NCBI RefSeq assembly: GCF_003231275.1
Contig: NZ_QKVL01000027.1
Location: 31,340 to 95,339 of the forward strand
Direction: 5' to 3'
Source of the DNA: Pseudomonas huaxiensis
GTDB lineage: Bacteria > Pseudomonadota > Gammaproteobacteria > Pseudomonadales > Pseudomonadaceae
Length of the DNA stretch: 64,000 nt
Positions 35,533 to 45,770 of the stretch are shown here, one piece after another. A model generated the notes under the pieces. The model saw only the letters and a program-made list of their open reading frames with translations, did no database searches and was not told the DNA's origin. Positions within the stretch are counted from its first letter, which is position 1, and each line of letters opens with the position of its first letter. A program made the position numbers and the translations under genes.

Positions 35533-36078
35533 ATGGCGGAACAACTATCCACAGGTAAGTGCGATTCACCGTTACTCCAAGCGTTCGTCGACAATCGCAG
35601 CATCCTGGTCAAAATCGCAGCCCGCATTACCGGCTGCCGCTCACGGGCCGAAGATGTTGTGCAGGACGCTTTTTTCCGGCTCAACTCCGCTCCGCAGATC
35701 ACCTCGTCGTTCAAGGCCCAGTTGAGCTACCTGTTCCAGATCGTGCGCAACCTGGCAATCGACCATTACCGCAAGCAGGCAATGGAGATGAAGTATTCAG
35801 GCACTGAAGAGGAAGGCATGAATGTCGTCATCCACGGCGCATCGCCCGAGGCTGCGCACATCAATTTCGCCACCCTCGAACATATCGCCGAAGCCCTGAC
35901 CGAGCTGCCCCCACGCACCCGCTACGCCTTCGAGATGTACCGTTTGCACGGCGTTCCGCAGAAAGACATCGCCAAGGAACTCGGCGTGTCGCCAACCCTG
36001 GTCAACTTCATGATTCGCGATGCCCTGGTGCATTGCCGCAAGGTTTCCAACGCCCGTGGGGCTGGCCCGCTGAACTGA
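35533..36078 (+). CDS. pvdS: ECF sigma factor PvdS
   Basis: A 181-aa iron-starvation sigma factor that directs RNA polymerase to pyoverdine genes. The sequence is nearly the known PvdS throughout: MAEQLSTGKCDSPLLQAFVD, KIAARITGCRSRAEDVVQDA (region 2), FQIVRNLAIDHYRKQA, and region 4 with GVPQKDIAKELGVSPTLVNF. The ATG at 35533 follows AAGGTGA. It is monocistronic, behind a Fur box, and far from the anti-sigma factor gene. Two exact PvdS boxes lie elsewhere in this window. Confidence 0.96.
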   Translation: MAEQLSTGKCDSPLLQAFVDNRSILVKIAARITGCRSRAEDVVQDAFFRLNSAPQITSSFKAQLSYLFQIVRNLAIDHYRKQAMEMKYSGTEEEGMNVVIHGASPEAAHINFATLEHIAEALTELPPRTRYAFEMYRLHGVPQKDIAKELGVSPTLVNFMIRDALVHCRKVSNARGAGPLN

Positions 36079-36109
36079 AACCACAACCGTTCGGATGATC
36101 AGGGCCCGC

Positions 36110-36928
36110 TCAGTGGCGGTGCGGCTCGATCACCTGGATCTGGTAGGGATTGAAGATTTTCAGCAACTCGCCGTTGGTCCGCAGCCGCTCCAGCAACGCC
36201 GCGAACTCCTCGCCACTGATCTTCGCCTCCGGACGCAGCAGGGCGTAGTGGTGATAGACCTGGTCGATCCGCTCCGACGCCAGCAACTGCCCGACGCTTT
36301 CCGGATTTCGCACCATGTAGTCGCTCAGGTACGAACGCGTGACCAGAGCAATATCAGCACGTCCGCGTTGCACCATCAGCAGGTTGCTGTCGTGGGAATA
36401 GGTCAGCGTGGCGTTGAAGGTTTTGGCCAGGTAGCGACCATCAGGATTGAACCCGGCAAAGGCATAGTGATAACCGTTGAACAACGCCAGACGCTTGCCG
36501 TCCAGACGGTTGAAATACTGCTGGTCGTGATCGTGGGTGCGCTGGGCAACGAAGACCTCGGCATCCTCCAGCCCCATGTCGACGGCGACATGCGGGATAT
36601 CCTGCCAACCCCAGTCGGGGTTCTCGAAGATCGCCATATCGACCCGCCCTTCCTGGAAATCACGAAAGCGTCGCGGGATCGAGGTCGGCACCAGCACGAA
36701 GTGATACAGGGTTTGCGCGCTGTTCAGCGCTTGCGCCAGTTGCGGTAACAGGCCCGTATCGTCGCCCTGCTCCGGGCGCACCGTATACGGGGGAAAATGT
36801 GCCGCGCCGATTCTGATTTCGACGGTGTCGAGGGCGAGAGCCGCGTCAGCCTGCCAGGCCAGGGCAAAACACAATAGCAAGGACAATACCCGCGGTATTG
36901 GCGCTGGAATCAAGATGACGACTCTCAC
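36110..36928 (-). CDS. Periplasmic amino-acid-type solute-binding protein
   Basis: A 272-aa exported protein with a signal peptide (hydrophobic VLSLLLCFALAWQADAALA) and a family-3 binding fold: IGAAHFPPYTVRPEQGDDTG at the N terminus, VLVPTSIPRRFRDFQEGRVD (about 80-99), and ADIALVTRSYLSDYM in lobe 2. There is no transporter gene beside it. The GTG start at 36926-36928 lacks a clear ribosome site, so the exact N terminus is uncertain. It is convergent with pvdS. Confidence 0.75.
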   Translation of the reverse strand: MRVVILIPAPIPRVLSLLLCFALAWQADAALALDTVEIRIGAAHFPPYTVRPEQGDDTGLLPQLAQALNSAQTLYHFVLVPTSIPRRFRDFQEGRVDMAIFENPDWGWQDIPHVAVDMGLEDAEVFVAQRTHDHDQQYFNRLDGKRLALFNGYHYAFAGFNPDGRYLAKTFNATLTYSHDSNLLMVQRGRADIALVTRSYLSDYMVRNPESVGQLLASERIDQVYHHYALLRPEAKISGEEFAALLERLRTNGELLKIFNPYQIQVIEPHRH

Positions 36929-37077
36929 AGGGTGGATCTGTCTAAGCTAGGCGTTTTCACGGGGTAGTACAACCCGCCGCATGCGCCATTTTCGAGCATC
37001 AGGGCAAAACGCCATGGGATATCGCAGACGCCCGTGTTTGGCTACGCTTGGACGACATCTTGGGTAGGGAATCTGTT

Positions 37078-37629
37078 ATGGGCCATTGGTTGGTGATCGA
37101 CCTGGAAGCCACCACCGACGACGGTGGCTGGCCGATCACGGATATGGAAGTTATCGAAATAGGTGCCAGCCTGGTCAATCGCGAAGGCCGTGAGGTGGAT
37201 CATTTCCAGCGTTTCGTGAAACCACGGCGGCGTCCGCAACTCACGGTGTTCTGCCGTGAGCTGACGCACATCAGCCAGGCCAATGTCGACGGTGCACAAC
37301 CGTTCAACGAGGTCTGGGCGCAGTTCGAGCGCTGGCTCGGCCATTACCAGCCGCGCCTGGAGGGCTGGACCAGTTGGGGCGATTACGACCGCAAGCAGTT
37401 ACTGCAGGAGTGGCAGATCAATGGCCTCGAAAGCCTGCTGAGCAGCGTTCCCCACCTCAACCTCAAGCAGCGCTTTGCCAAGGCCCGCCAGTTGAAGCGG
37501 CCGATGGGCCTGAACAGCGCGCTGCAATTGGCCGGTCTGCAGTTCAGCGGGCAGCAGCACCGGGCCCTCGAAGACGCCCGCAATACCGCCCGGCTGCTAC
37601 CGCTGACACTCCCGGTCCAGGGCACCTGA
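37078..37629 (+). CDS. DEDDh 3'-5' exonuclease domain protein
   Basis: A 183-aa single-domain exonuclease of the RNase T/DnaQ superfamily. The acidic motifs are visible: Exo I VIDLEATTDDGGWP (about 5-18), a middle segment WTSWGDYDRKQL, and Exo III HRALEDARNTARLL (His plus Asp, DEDDh type, about 160-173). The closest named relatives are KapD/ERI-1-like exonucleases; the substrate is unknown. ATG chosen at 37078, ten codons inside the longest frame. Its stop is 75 bp before ppnP. Confidence 0.82.
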   Translation: MGHWLVIDLEATTDDGGWPITDMEVIEIGASLVNREGREVDHFQRFVKPRRRPQLTVFCRELTHISQANVDGAQPFNEVWAQFERWLGHYQPRLEGWTSWGDYDRKQLLQEWQINGLESLLSSVPHLNLKQRFAKARQLKRPMGLNSALQLAGLQFSGQQHRALEDARNTARLLPLTLPVQGT

Positions 37630-37704
37630 AAGCGGATGACGGGACCAGAAGGCTTGGGCATACTGGCCGGCCTTTTTGGTCCCTTTTTCTTGCAGGAGTC
37701 GCCC

Positions 37705-37989
37705 ATGTTCAAGGTCAACGAGTACTTCGATGGCACGGTCAAATCCATCGCGTTCGGCACCGCCGAAGGTCCGGCCACGATCGGCGTCATGGCACCGGGC
37801 GAATACGAGTTCGGCACTGCCCAGCGCGAAATCATGCACGTGGTATCCGGCGCCCTGACCGTGAAGCTGCCTGACAGCGACAACTGGGAAACCTTCTCCA
37901 GCGGCAGCCAGTTCAACGTACCGGCCAACGCCAAGTTCCAGCTGAAGGTCGCGGTCGACACCGCTTACCTGTGCGAATACCGCGACTGA
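37705..37989 (+). CDS. ppnP: Pyrimidine/purine nucleoside phosphorylase PpnP
   Basis: A 94-aa cupin-fold enzyme (YaiE, formerly DUF1255) that phosphorolyses several nucleosides. The family sequence runs from MFKVNEYFDGTVKSIAF through APGEYEFGTAQREIMHVVSG to the C-terminal FKLEV-like FQLKVAVDTAYLCEY. The ATG at 37705 gives the normal length and is preceded by CAGGAGTCG. Confidence 0.92.
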   Translation: MFKVNEYFDGTVKSIAFGTAEGPATIGVMAPGEYEFGTAQREIMHVVSGALTVKLPDSDNWETFSSGSQFNVPANAKFQLKVAVDTAYLCEYRD

Positions 37990-37999
37990 TTCAGCTCGC

Positions 38000-38722
38000 T
38001 CATTTGCTCGAAGCCAGCTCCCCCTGCGGGAGCTTGCCCACATAGTTCACTATCCTCTGCGCCGCCGTCCGCAGATGATCCGCATGACTGAAGCCTGAAG
38101 CCTTCAACGGCTTGAGGTCATGGTCCGCCGCTTCCAGCCAGCACACCTCGATCGCCGGCGAAAGCTCATACCCTTCCACCGTTTGCCGATTGCCCAACGC
38201 ATCCCGCTCGCCCTGGATAATCAGCGTCGGTGTGCGCAGTTGCGCCAGGTGCGCCACCCGTGGCTTCTCCGGTTTGCCCGCGGCATAGAACGGATAACCC
38301 AGACAGATCAGCGCATCCGCGCCCAATTCGTCCGCCAGCAAACTGGCCATCCGCCCTCCCATGGACTTGCCACCAATGGCCAGCGGCCCAGCGACCAATG
38401 GTCGCACCTCCTGATAGACCTCCCGCCAGCAGTCGAGCAATACCGCCTGGGGATTCGGCGGCCTTTTGCCACCACCCGAGCGGCGCTGAGCCATGTAGGG
38501 AAACTCGAAGCGCAGGACACCCAGCCCTTGCGCCGCAAGCCTTTGCGCCATGTCCTGCATGAAATCGCTGTCCATCGGCGCGCCCGCCCCGTGGGCCAGG
38601 ATCAGGCAGCCCCTGACACCGCCATCTTCCTGATTTTCCGGGGCATTCCATAACCACCCCCGCATTTTCAGCCGCTGCGCCCATTGATCCCCGTCAATAC
38701 CGGAGATTCGCCCATTACTCAT
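38000..38722 (-). CDS. Alpha/beta hydrolase of the KANL3/Tex30 type
   Basis: A 240-aa cytoplasmic hydrolase fold: LILAHGAGAPMDSDFMQ (about 38-54, oxyanion strand), nucleophile elbow IGGKSMGGRMAS (GKSMG, Ser about 121), acid in LIIQGERDALG, and His near AADHDLKPLK. The family (dienelactone-hydrolase-like) has no settled substrate. The start at 38720-38722 lies 49 bp from the divergent ccoN, and the Anr box of ccoN falls inside this gene's first codons. Confidence 0.8.
   Translation of the reverse strand: MSNGRISGIDGDQWAQRLKMRGWLWNAPENQEDGGVRGCLILAHGAGAPMDSDFMQDMAQRLAAQGLGVLRFEFPYMAQRRSGGGKRPPNPQAVLLDCWREVYQEVRPLVAGPLAIGGKSMGGRMASLLADELGADALICLGYPFYAAGKPEKPRVAHLAQLRTPTLIIQGERDALGNRQTVEGYELSPAIEVCWLEAADHDLKPLKASGFSHADHLRTAAQRIVNYVGKLPQGELASSK
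38684..38697. promoter_or_regulatory. Anr box upstream of the first ccoN
   Basis: TTGATCCCCGTCAA matches the Anr/FNR consensus TTGAT-N4-ATCAA at 9 of 10 positions. Its centre (38690.5) predicts a class II start near 38732, with a -10-like CATGCT at 38720-38725, giving a 40-nt leader to ccoN. Confidence 0.75.
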
Positions 38723-38771
38723 GCTTGCCTCGCTGTTTAGCCTGCCTATAACCGTGGATGGGAACCCATAC

Positions 38772-40196
<1,425 letters not shown>

Positions 40197-40206
40197 GGAC
40201 TAGGAC

Positions 40207-40815
40207 ATGAAACACGAAGCTATTGAAAAGAACGTCTTCCTGCTGGTGCTGCTGATGGTCCTGGCCGTCAGCATCGGCGGCCTGACCCAGATCGTTCCGC
40301 TGTTCTTCCAGGACGTCACCAACAAGCCGGTCGAAGGCATGAAGCCCTACACCGCGCTGCAACTGGAAGGCCGCGACATCTACATCCGCGAAGGCTGCGT
40401 GGGCTGCCACTCGCAGATGATCCGTCCGTTCCGCGCCGAGACCGAACGCTACGGCCACTACTCGGTGGCTGGCGAGAGCGTCTGGGACCACCCGTTCCTG
40501 TGGGGTTCCAAGCGTACCGGTCCTGACCTGGCCCGTGTAGGCGGTCGCTACTCCGATGACTGGCACCGTGCGCACCTGTACAACCCGCGCAACGTCGTAC
40601 CTGAGTCGAAGATGCCTTCGTATCCGTGGCTCGTCGCCCAACAGGTCGATACCAGTCACACCGAAGCCAAGCTCAAAGCAATGCGCACCCTCGGCGTGCC
40701 GTACACCGACGACGACATCAGCGGTTCCGTCGCCTCGGTCAAGGGCAAAACCGAAATGGACGCGCTGGTCGCCTACCTGCAGGTGCTCGGCACCGCGATC
40801 AAGAACAAGAGGTAA
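40207..40815 (+). CDS. ccoO: cbb3 oxidase subunit II (monohaem cytochrome c), first copy
   Basis: A 202-aa membrane-anchored cytochrome c: one N-terminal helix (about 10-30), then the haem site REGCVGCHSQMIRPF (CxxCH, about 66-70) and the distal Met region ESKMPSYPWL. It passes electrons from CcoP to CcoN. It is nearly identical to the second copy at 43887 over the first 140 residues and diverges in the last third. Confidence 0.95.
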   Translation: MKHEAIEKNVFLLVLLMVLAVSIGGLTQIVPLFFQDVTNKPVEGMKPYTALQLEGRDIYIREGCVGCHSQMIRPFRAETERYGHYSVAGESVWDHPFLWGSKRTGPDLARVGGRYSDDWHRAHLYNPRNVVPESKMPSYPWLVAQQVDTSHTEAKLKAMRTLGVPYTDDDISGSVASVKGKTEMDALVAYLQVLGTAIKNKR

Positions 40816-40820
40816 GCGCC

Positions 40821-41018
40821 ATGGACTTCACCCTGGATATCGGCCAGTTGCGAGGCCTGGGCACCCTGGTGGTGGCCATCGCCTTCATCGGCCTGTCGCT
40901 CTGGGTTTTCAACCGTCGCCGTGACCGTGAATTCGCCGAAGCGAGCCTGCTGCCCTTTGCCGACGAGCGCCTGCCTGGCGCCGAAAAAGAAAACGCCTTG
41001 AGGAGTACCCGGCAATGA
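40821..41018 (+). CDS. ccoQ: cbb3 oxidase small subunit CcoQ, first copy
   Basis: A 65-aa single-span protein: short lumenal N terminus, helix GTLVVAIAFIGLSLWVF (about 13-29), then a charged tail containing the conserved FAEASLLPFADE. CcoQ stabilises the oxidase. It begins 5 bp after ccoO and overlaps the ccoP ATG by 4 bp. Confidence 0.9.
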   Translation: MDFTLDIGQLRGLGTLVVAIAFIGLSLWVFNRRRDREFAEASLLPFADERLPGAEKENALRSTRQ

Positions 41019-41950
41019 CCACCTTCTGGAGTACGTACATCAGCGTACTGACCATCGGTAGCCTGATCGGCCTGACCTGGTTGCTGCTGTCCACCCGCAA
41101 GGGTGAGCAGCCAGGCACCACGGACCAGACCATGGGCCACAGCTTCGATGGCATCGAGGAATACGACAATCCGCTGCCACGCTGGTGGTTCTGGCTGTTC
41201 GTCGGCACTTTGGTGTTCGCCGTCGGTTACCTGGTCCTCTACCCGGGCCTGGGCAACTGGAAAGGCATCCTGCCCGGCTATGAAAATGGCTGGACCGGCG
41301 CCAACGAGTGGCAGAAAGAAATGGAGCGCGCCGACGCCAAGTACGGCCCGATCTTCGCCAAGTTCGCCGCCATGCCGGTGGAAGAAGTGGCCAAGGATCC
41401 GCAAGCACTGAAAATGGGGGGCCGCCTGTTCGCCTCCAACTGCTCGGTGTGCCACGGTTCCGACGCCAAGGGTTCCTACGGCTTCCCCAACCTGACCGAC
41501 AAGGACTGGCGCTGGGGCGGTGAGGCGGAAACCATCAAGGCTTCGATCATGCTCGGTCGTCACGGTGTGATGCCGGCCTGGTCCGAAGTGATCGGTGAGC
41601 AAGGTGTGGCAGACGTGGCTGCATTCGTGCTGACCAACCTCGATGGCCGCAGCCTGCCGGAAGGCACCAAGGCTGACGCCGCCAACGGCCAGAAGATCTT
41701 CGCGACCAACTGCGTGGCTTGCCACGGTCCGGAAGGCAAGGGCACTCCAGCAATGGGCGCACCGAACCTGACTCACCCGCAAGCGTTCATCTACGGCTCG
41801 AGCTTTGCCCAACTGCAGCAGACCATCCGTTACGGCCGTCAGGGCCAGATGCCTGCACAGCAGGACATTCAAGGCAACGACAAGGTCCACTTGCTGGCCG
41901 CCTACGTCTATAGCCTTTCGCAGGACGGCGACAAGACTTCTGCACGGTGA
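41015..41950 (+). CDS. ccoP: cbb3 oxidase subunit III (dihaem cytochrome c), first copy
   Basis: A 311-aa membrane-bound dihaem cytochrome. It has an N-terminal helix (about 5-25), a second helix (WWFWLFVGTLVFAVGYLVLY) and two CxxCH haem sites, CSVCHGSDAKG and CVACHGPEGKG, each with a distal Met segment (HGVMPAW, QGQMPAQ). It lacks the extra 15 residues present after ILPGY in the second copy. It is the last gene of the first cco operon and is followed by a terminator. Confidence 0.95.
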   Translation: MTTFWSTYISVLTIGSLIGLTWLLLSTRKGEQPGTTDQTMGHSFDGIEEYDNPLPRWWFWLFVGTLVFAVGYLVLYPGLGNWKGILPGYENGWTGANEWQKEMERADAKYGPIFAKFAAMPVEEVAKDPQALKMGGRLFASNCSVCHGSDAKGSYGFPNLTDKDWRWGGEAETIKASIMLGRHGVMPAWSEVIGEQGVADVAAFVLTNLDGRSLPEGTKADAANGQKIFATNCVACHGPEGKGTPAMGAPNLTHPQAFIYGSSFAQLQQTIRYGRQGQMPAQQDIQGNDKVHLLAAYVYSLSQDGDKTSAR

Positions 41951-41981
41951 CACTTCAGTCCATCTGAGCATTGACTGAAAA

Positions 41982-42017
41982 CGCCGCATCCGAACCGGGT
42001 GCGGCGTTCCTGTTTGT
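41982..42017 (+). terminator. Terminator of the first cco operon
   Basis: Stem CGCCGCA/TGCGGCG, extended by CCG/CGG inside, followed by the T-rich TTCCTGTTTGT. Confidence 0.75.
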
Positions 42018-42019
42018 AT

Positions 42020-42038
42020 GTGCGACCAAGTGTCGCAC
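42020..42038. promoter_or_regulatory. GCGAC-N5-GTCGC palindrome (candidate RoxR/RegA site)
   Basis: GTGCGACCAAGTGTCGCAC is a perfect 7-bp inverted repeat around 5 bases. GCGNC-Nx-GNCGC is the general form recognised by RegA/PrrA-family redox regulators, whose Pseudomonas relative is RoxR. A second copy of the core occurs upstream of ccoG. The hairpin could alternatively be part of the terminator. Confidence 0.4.
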
Positions 42039-42444
42039 CCCTCCGCCCCCCCTCCTTGCACCCCCTCTGAACGGGACTAAGCTTGTTGCCACATGTGGCT
42101 GGAAGCGATGTCGCGCATGCACCTCTGTTTGGTTCATCACATGTCATCGTGCCAGCGCAAAGGCTGGCGATTGCCGGCTTTGCTCCGTTTTCACGGGGTG
42201 AAAAAGCGGCGTCTCACAGGGTTTTCCAGGCCTTGAGAAGCGTGCAATCCACCCTAAAAATGGTGCACATAAACAAGATAATATTGTGTACAATTTGCGC
42301 GGTAGACGGGTCGGAAGGGCCGTAAAACAGGCCCTGGCGGGGTGTGGAACAGATTCCCTTGCGTTGCAATACCCACACTGCTTGTAGATACTTGCGCCGA
42401 TTTTTCTACCTACAAAAACACCTATAAAACCGTGGAACCTTAGA

Positions 42445-43887
42445 ATGAGCACAGCTATCAGTCCGACTGCTTATAACTATAAGGTCGTCCGCCAGTTCGC
42501 CATCATGACGGTGGTCTGGGGGATCCTTGGCATGGCCCTCGGTGTCTTCATCGCCTCGCAACTGGTCTGGCCGCAACTCAACCTTGACCTGCCGTGGACG
42601 AGCTTTGGACGCCTGCGCCCCCTGCACACCAACCTGGTGATCTTCGCCTTCGGCGGTTGTGCACTGTTCGCCACCTCCTATTACGTCGTGCAGCGTACCT
42701 GCCAGACGCGACTGATCTCCGACAGCCTCGCGGCCTTCACCTTCTGGGGTTGGCAAGCGGTCATCGTCGGCGCTCTGATCACCCTGCCCATGGGTTACAC
42801 CACCACCAAGGAATACGCCGAACTGGAATGGCCGCTCGCCATCCTGCTGGCCATTGTCTGGGTGACCTACGCCGTGGTGTTCTTCGGAACCGTGGTCAAG
42901 CGCAAGACCAAACACATCTATGTCGGCAACTGGTTCTACGGTGCCTTCATCCTGGTCACCGCGATGCTGCACATCGTCAACCACATCTCGTTGCCAGTGA
43001 GCTTCTTCAAGTCGTACTCGGCCTATGCCGGCGCGACCGATGCGATGATCCAGTGGTGGTACGGCCACAACGCCGTGGGCTTCTTCCTGACCACCGGCTT
43101 CCTCGGGATGATGTACTACTTCGTACCGAAGCAGGCAGAGCGCCCGATCTACTCCTATCGCCTGTCCATCGTGCACTTCTGGGCGCTGATCACCCTGTAC
43201 ATCTGGGCCGGCCCGCACCACCTGCACTACACCGCACTGCCCGACTGGGCCCAGTCGCTGGGCATGGTGATGTCGATCATCCTGCTGGCGCCAAGCTGGG
43301 GCGGCATGATCAACGGCATGATGACCCTCTCGGGCGCCTGGCATAAGCTGCGTACCGACCCGATCCTGCGTTTCCTCGTGGTGTCTTTGGCGTTCTACGG
43401 CATGTCGACCTTCGAAGGCCCGATGATGGCGATCAAGACCGTCAACTCGCTGTCGCACTACACCGACTGGACCATCGGCCACGTACACGCCGGCGCGCTG
43501 GGCTGGGTAGCGATGATCTCCATCGGTGCCATTTACCACATGATTCCCAAGCTCTACGGCCGTGCCCAGATGCACAGCGTCGGCCTGATCAACGCGCACT
43601 TCTGGCTCGCCACCATCGGCACCGTGCTCTACATCGCCTCGATGTGGGTCAACGGCATCACCCAAGGCCTGATGTGGCGTGCGATCAACGATGACGGCAC
43701 CCTCACCTACTCCTTCGTCGAAGCCCTGCAAGCAAGCCATCCGGGCTACATCGTCCGCGCCCTGGGCGGTGCATTCTTCGCCTCCGGCATGCTGCTGATG
43801 GCCTGGAACGTCCTGCGCACCGTTCGCGCCTCGAAACCGGCCGAAGCTGAAGCCGCCGCTCAGATCGTCGTCGTGGGAGCCCACTGA
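42445..43887 (+). CDS. ccoN: cbb3 cytochrome c oxidase subunit I, second copy
   Basis: Catalytic subunit (480 aa) closely similar to the first copy through all ligand regions (WWYGHNAVGFF, GPHHLHYTALPDWAQ, HVHAGALGWVAMIS). It differs mainly at the N terminus (MSTAISPTAYNYKVV), in the loop VNHISLPVSFFKSYSAYAG, and at the C terminus. By order it matches the constitutive ccoN1 of P. aeruginosa. Its stop shares bases with the ccoO ATG. Confidence 0.94.
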   Translation: MSTAISPTAYNYKVVRQFAIMTVVWGILGMALGVFIASQLVWPQLNLDLPWTSFGRLRPLHTNLVIFAFGGCALFATSYYVVQRTCQTRLISDSLAAFTFWGWQAVIVGALITLPMGYTTTKEYAELEWPLAILLAIVWVTYAVVFFGTVVKRKTKHIYVGNWFYGAFILVTAMLHIVNHISLPVSFFKSYSAYAGATDAMIQWWYGHNAVGFFLTTGFLGMMYYFVPKQAERPIYSYRLSIVHFWALITLYIWAGPHHLHYTALPDWAQSLGMVMSIILLAPSWGGMINGMMTLSGAWHKLRTDPILRFLVVSLAFYGMSTFEGPMMAIKTVNSLSHYTDWTIGHVHAGALGWVAMISIGAIYHMIPKLYGRAQMHSVGLINAHFWLATIGTVLYIASMWVNGITQGLMWRAINDDGTLTYSFVEALQASHPGYIVRALGGAFFASGMLLMAWNVLRTVRASKPAEAEAAAQIVVVGAH

Positions 43888-44495
43888 TGAAGCACGAAGT
43901 AGTCGAGAAGAATATTGGCCTGCTGGCCTTCTTCATGGTCATCGCCGTGAGCATCGGCGGCCTGACCCAGATCGTCCCGCTGTTCTTCCAGGACGTCACC
44001 AACAAGCCGGTCGAAGGCATGAAGCCGCGCACCGCACTGGAACTGGAAGGCCGTGACGTGTACATCCGCGAAGGCTGCGTAGGCTGCCACTCGCAGATGA
44101 TCCGTCCGTTCCGCGCCGAGACCGAGCGCTACGGCCACTACTCGGTGGCCGGTGAAAGCGTGTGGGACCACCCGTTCCTGTGGGGTTCCAAGCGTACCGG
44201 TCCGGACCTGGCACGGGTGGGTGGTCGTTACTCCGATGACTGGCACCGCGCGCACCTGTACAACCCGCGCAACGTCGTACCCGAGTCGAAAATGCCGTCC
44301 TACCCGTGGCTGGTAGAGAACAAGCTCGACGGCAAAGACACCGCCAAGAAGATGGAAGTCCTGCGCACCCTGGGCACGCCGTACACCGACGCTGACATCG
44401 CCGGTGCTCGCGACGCGGTCAAGGGCAAGACTGAAATGGACGCCCTGGTTGCCTACCTGCAGGGCCTGGGCACCATCATCAAAAGCAAACGGTGA
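43887..44495 (+). CDS. ccoO: cbb3 oxidase subunit II, second copy
   Basis: A 202-aa monohaem cytochrome with an N-terminal anchor, haem site EGCVGCHSQ and distal Met segment ESKMPSYPWL. The last third (LVENKLDGKDTAKKMEVLRT) differs clearly from the first copy while the haem half is nearly the same. Translationally coupled to ccoN by a one-base overlap (TGATG). Confidence 0.95.
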   Translation: MKHEVVEKNIGLLAFFMVIAVSIGGLTQIVPLFFQDVTNKPVEGMKPRTALELEGRDVYIREGCVGCHSQMIRPFRAETERYGHYSVAGESVWDHPFLWGSKRTGPDLARVGGRYSDDWHRAHLYNPRNVVPESKMPSYPWLVENKLDGKDTAKKMEVLRTLGTPYTDADIAGARDAVKGKTEMDALVAYLQGLGTIIKSKR

Positions 44496-44500
44496 TTGCG

Positions 44501-44704
44501 ATGGATATCGGGATGATTCGTGGCCTGGGCACCGTCGTGGTGATGGTGGCCTTCGTGGGCCTGGCGTTGTGGGTGTTCAGTTCTCGGCGCAAGTCCGAGT
44601 TCGACGAAGCGACCCTGCTGCCCTTCGCGGATGATCCCGAAGCCAGCGAGCACGTCGAACAAGCGCAAGCGCAAGCGAAAGCGTCTAGGAGTAACAACGA
44701 ATGA
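44501..44704 (+). CDS. ccoQ: cbb3 oxidase small subunit CcoQ, second copy
   Basis: A 67-aa single-span protein (MDIGMIRGLGTVVVMVAFVG) with a cytoplasmic tail rich in Glu, Gln and Ala and the conserved FDEATLLPFADD. The ATG at 44501 was chosen over an in-frame GTG three codons upstream, because it gives the family N terminus. It overlaps ccoP by 4 bp. Confidence 0.9.
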   Translation: MDIGMIRGLGTVVVMVAFVGLALWVFSSRRKSEFDEATLLPFADDPEASEHVEQAQAQAKASRSNNE

Positions 44705-45681
44705 CTACCTTCTGGAGTCTGTACGTCACCGTTCTGAGTCTGGGCACCATCTTTGCCCTGACCTGGCTGCTGCTGTCCACCCGCAAGGGCCAGCGTAGCG
44801 AAACCACCGAAGAAACCGTGGGCCACTCCTTCGATGGCATCGAGGAATACGACAACCCGCTGCCGAAATGGTGGTTCATGCTGTTCGTTGGCACCATCAT
44901 CTTCGCCCTCGGCTACCTGGCGCTGTACCCGGGCCTGGGCAACTGGAAAGGCATCCTGCCCGGCTACCAGTACCTGGACACCGACAAGAAGACCGACTTC
45001 GCCAACGGTCAGGCCGGCTGGACAGGCGTTCACGAGTGGGAGAAGGAGATGCAGCGGGCCGACGCCAAGTTCGGGCCGATCTTCGCCAAATTCGCAGCCA
45101 TGCCCATCGAAGAAGTAGCGAAAGATCCGCAAGCCCTGAAAATGGGCGGGCGCCTTTTCGCCTCCAACTGCTCGGTCTGCCACGGTTCCGACGCCAAGGG
45201 TTCCTACGGCTTCCCCAACCTCACCGACAGCGACTGGCGCTGGGGCGGCGAGCCGCAAACCATCAAGCAGACCATCATGGCTGGCCGCCATGGCGTGATG
45301 CCGGCGTGGTCTGAAGTGATCGGCGAGCAAGGCGTGGCCGACGTTGCGGCATTCGTGCTGACCAACCTCGATGGCCGCACCCTGCCGGAAGGCACCAAGG
45401 CTGATGCCGCCAACGGCCAGAAGATCTTCGCCGCCAACTGCGTGGCCTGCCACGGTCCGGAAGGCAAAGGTACTCCAGCGATGGGCGCGCCGAACCTGAC
45501 TCACCCACAGGCGTTCATCTACGGTTCGAGCTTCGCCCAACTGCAGCAGACCATCCGCTACGGCCGTCAGGGCCAGATGCCGGCGCAGCAGGAAATCCAG
45601 GGCAACGACAAGGTCCACCTGCTGGCGGCCTATGTCTGGAGCCTGTCGCAGAAAGACCAGAAACCGGCTGAGGCTCAGTAA
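44701..45681 (+). CDS. ccoP: cbb3 oxidase subunit III, second copy
   Basis: A 326-aa dihaem cytochrome with two N-terminal membrane segments and haem sites CSVCHGSDAKG and CVACHGPEGKG. Compared with the first copy it has about 15 extra residues after ILPGY (YLDTDKKTDFANGQ). Last gene of the second cco operon; a terminator follows. Confidence 0.95.
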   Translation: MTTFWSLYVTVLSLGTIFALTWLLLSTRKGQRSETTEETVGHSFDGIEEYDNPLPKWWFMLFVGTIIFALGYLALYPGLGNWKGILPGYQYLDTDKKTDFANGQAGWTGVHEWEKEMQRADAKFGPIFAKFAAMPIEEVAKDPQALKMGGRLFASNCSVCHGSDAKGSYGFPNLTDSDWRWGGEPQTIKQTIMAGRHGVMPAWSEVIGEQGVADVAAFVLTNLDGRTLPEGTKADAANGQKIFAANCVACHGPEGKGTPAMGAPNLTHPQAFIYGSSFAQLQQTIRYGRQGQMPAQQEIQGNDKVHLLAAYVWSLSQKDQKPAEAQ

Positions 45682-45698
45682 GCTCCGCGGATAAAAAG

Positions 45699-45733
45699 AG
45701 GCCCCGTCAGTGGAGACTGGTGGGGCCTTTTTT
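45699..45733 (+). terminator. Terminator of the second cco operon
   Basis: Stem AGGCCCC/GGGGCCT around a 20-base loop, followed by T6. Confidence 0.88.
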
Positions 45734-45770
45734 CTTGGTGGGGATGCAGAGGTGTTTTTCAGGGCCTCCT

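Larger units (their letters stand above)
41951..42444. other. Region between the two cco operons
   Basis: 494 bp without a gene. It contains the first operon's terminator (41982-42017), a GCGAC-N5-GTCGC palindrome (42020-42038), an ATTGT-GT-ACAAT palindrome (42283-42294) that overlaps a possible -10 TACAAT, and a leader hairpin AGGGCC/GGCCCT (42316-42335). No TTGAT-N4-ATCAA Anr box was found, consistent with the second operon being the constitutive type. Confidence 0.6.

Noticed and set aside
42406..43884. 492-codon open frame opposite the second ccoN
   Set aside because: A similar antisense frame also occurs opposite the first ccoN only because the two genes are near copies; no protein-like features.
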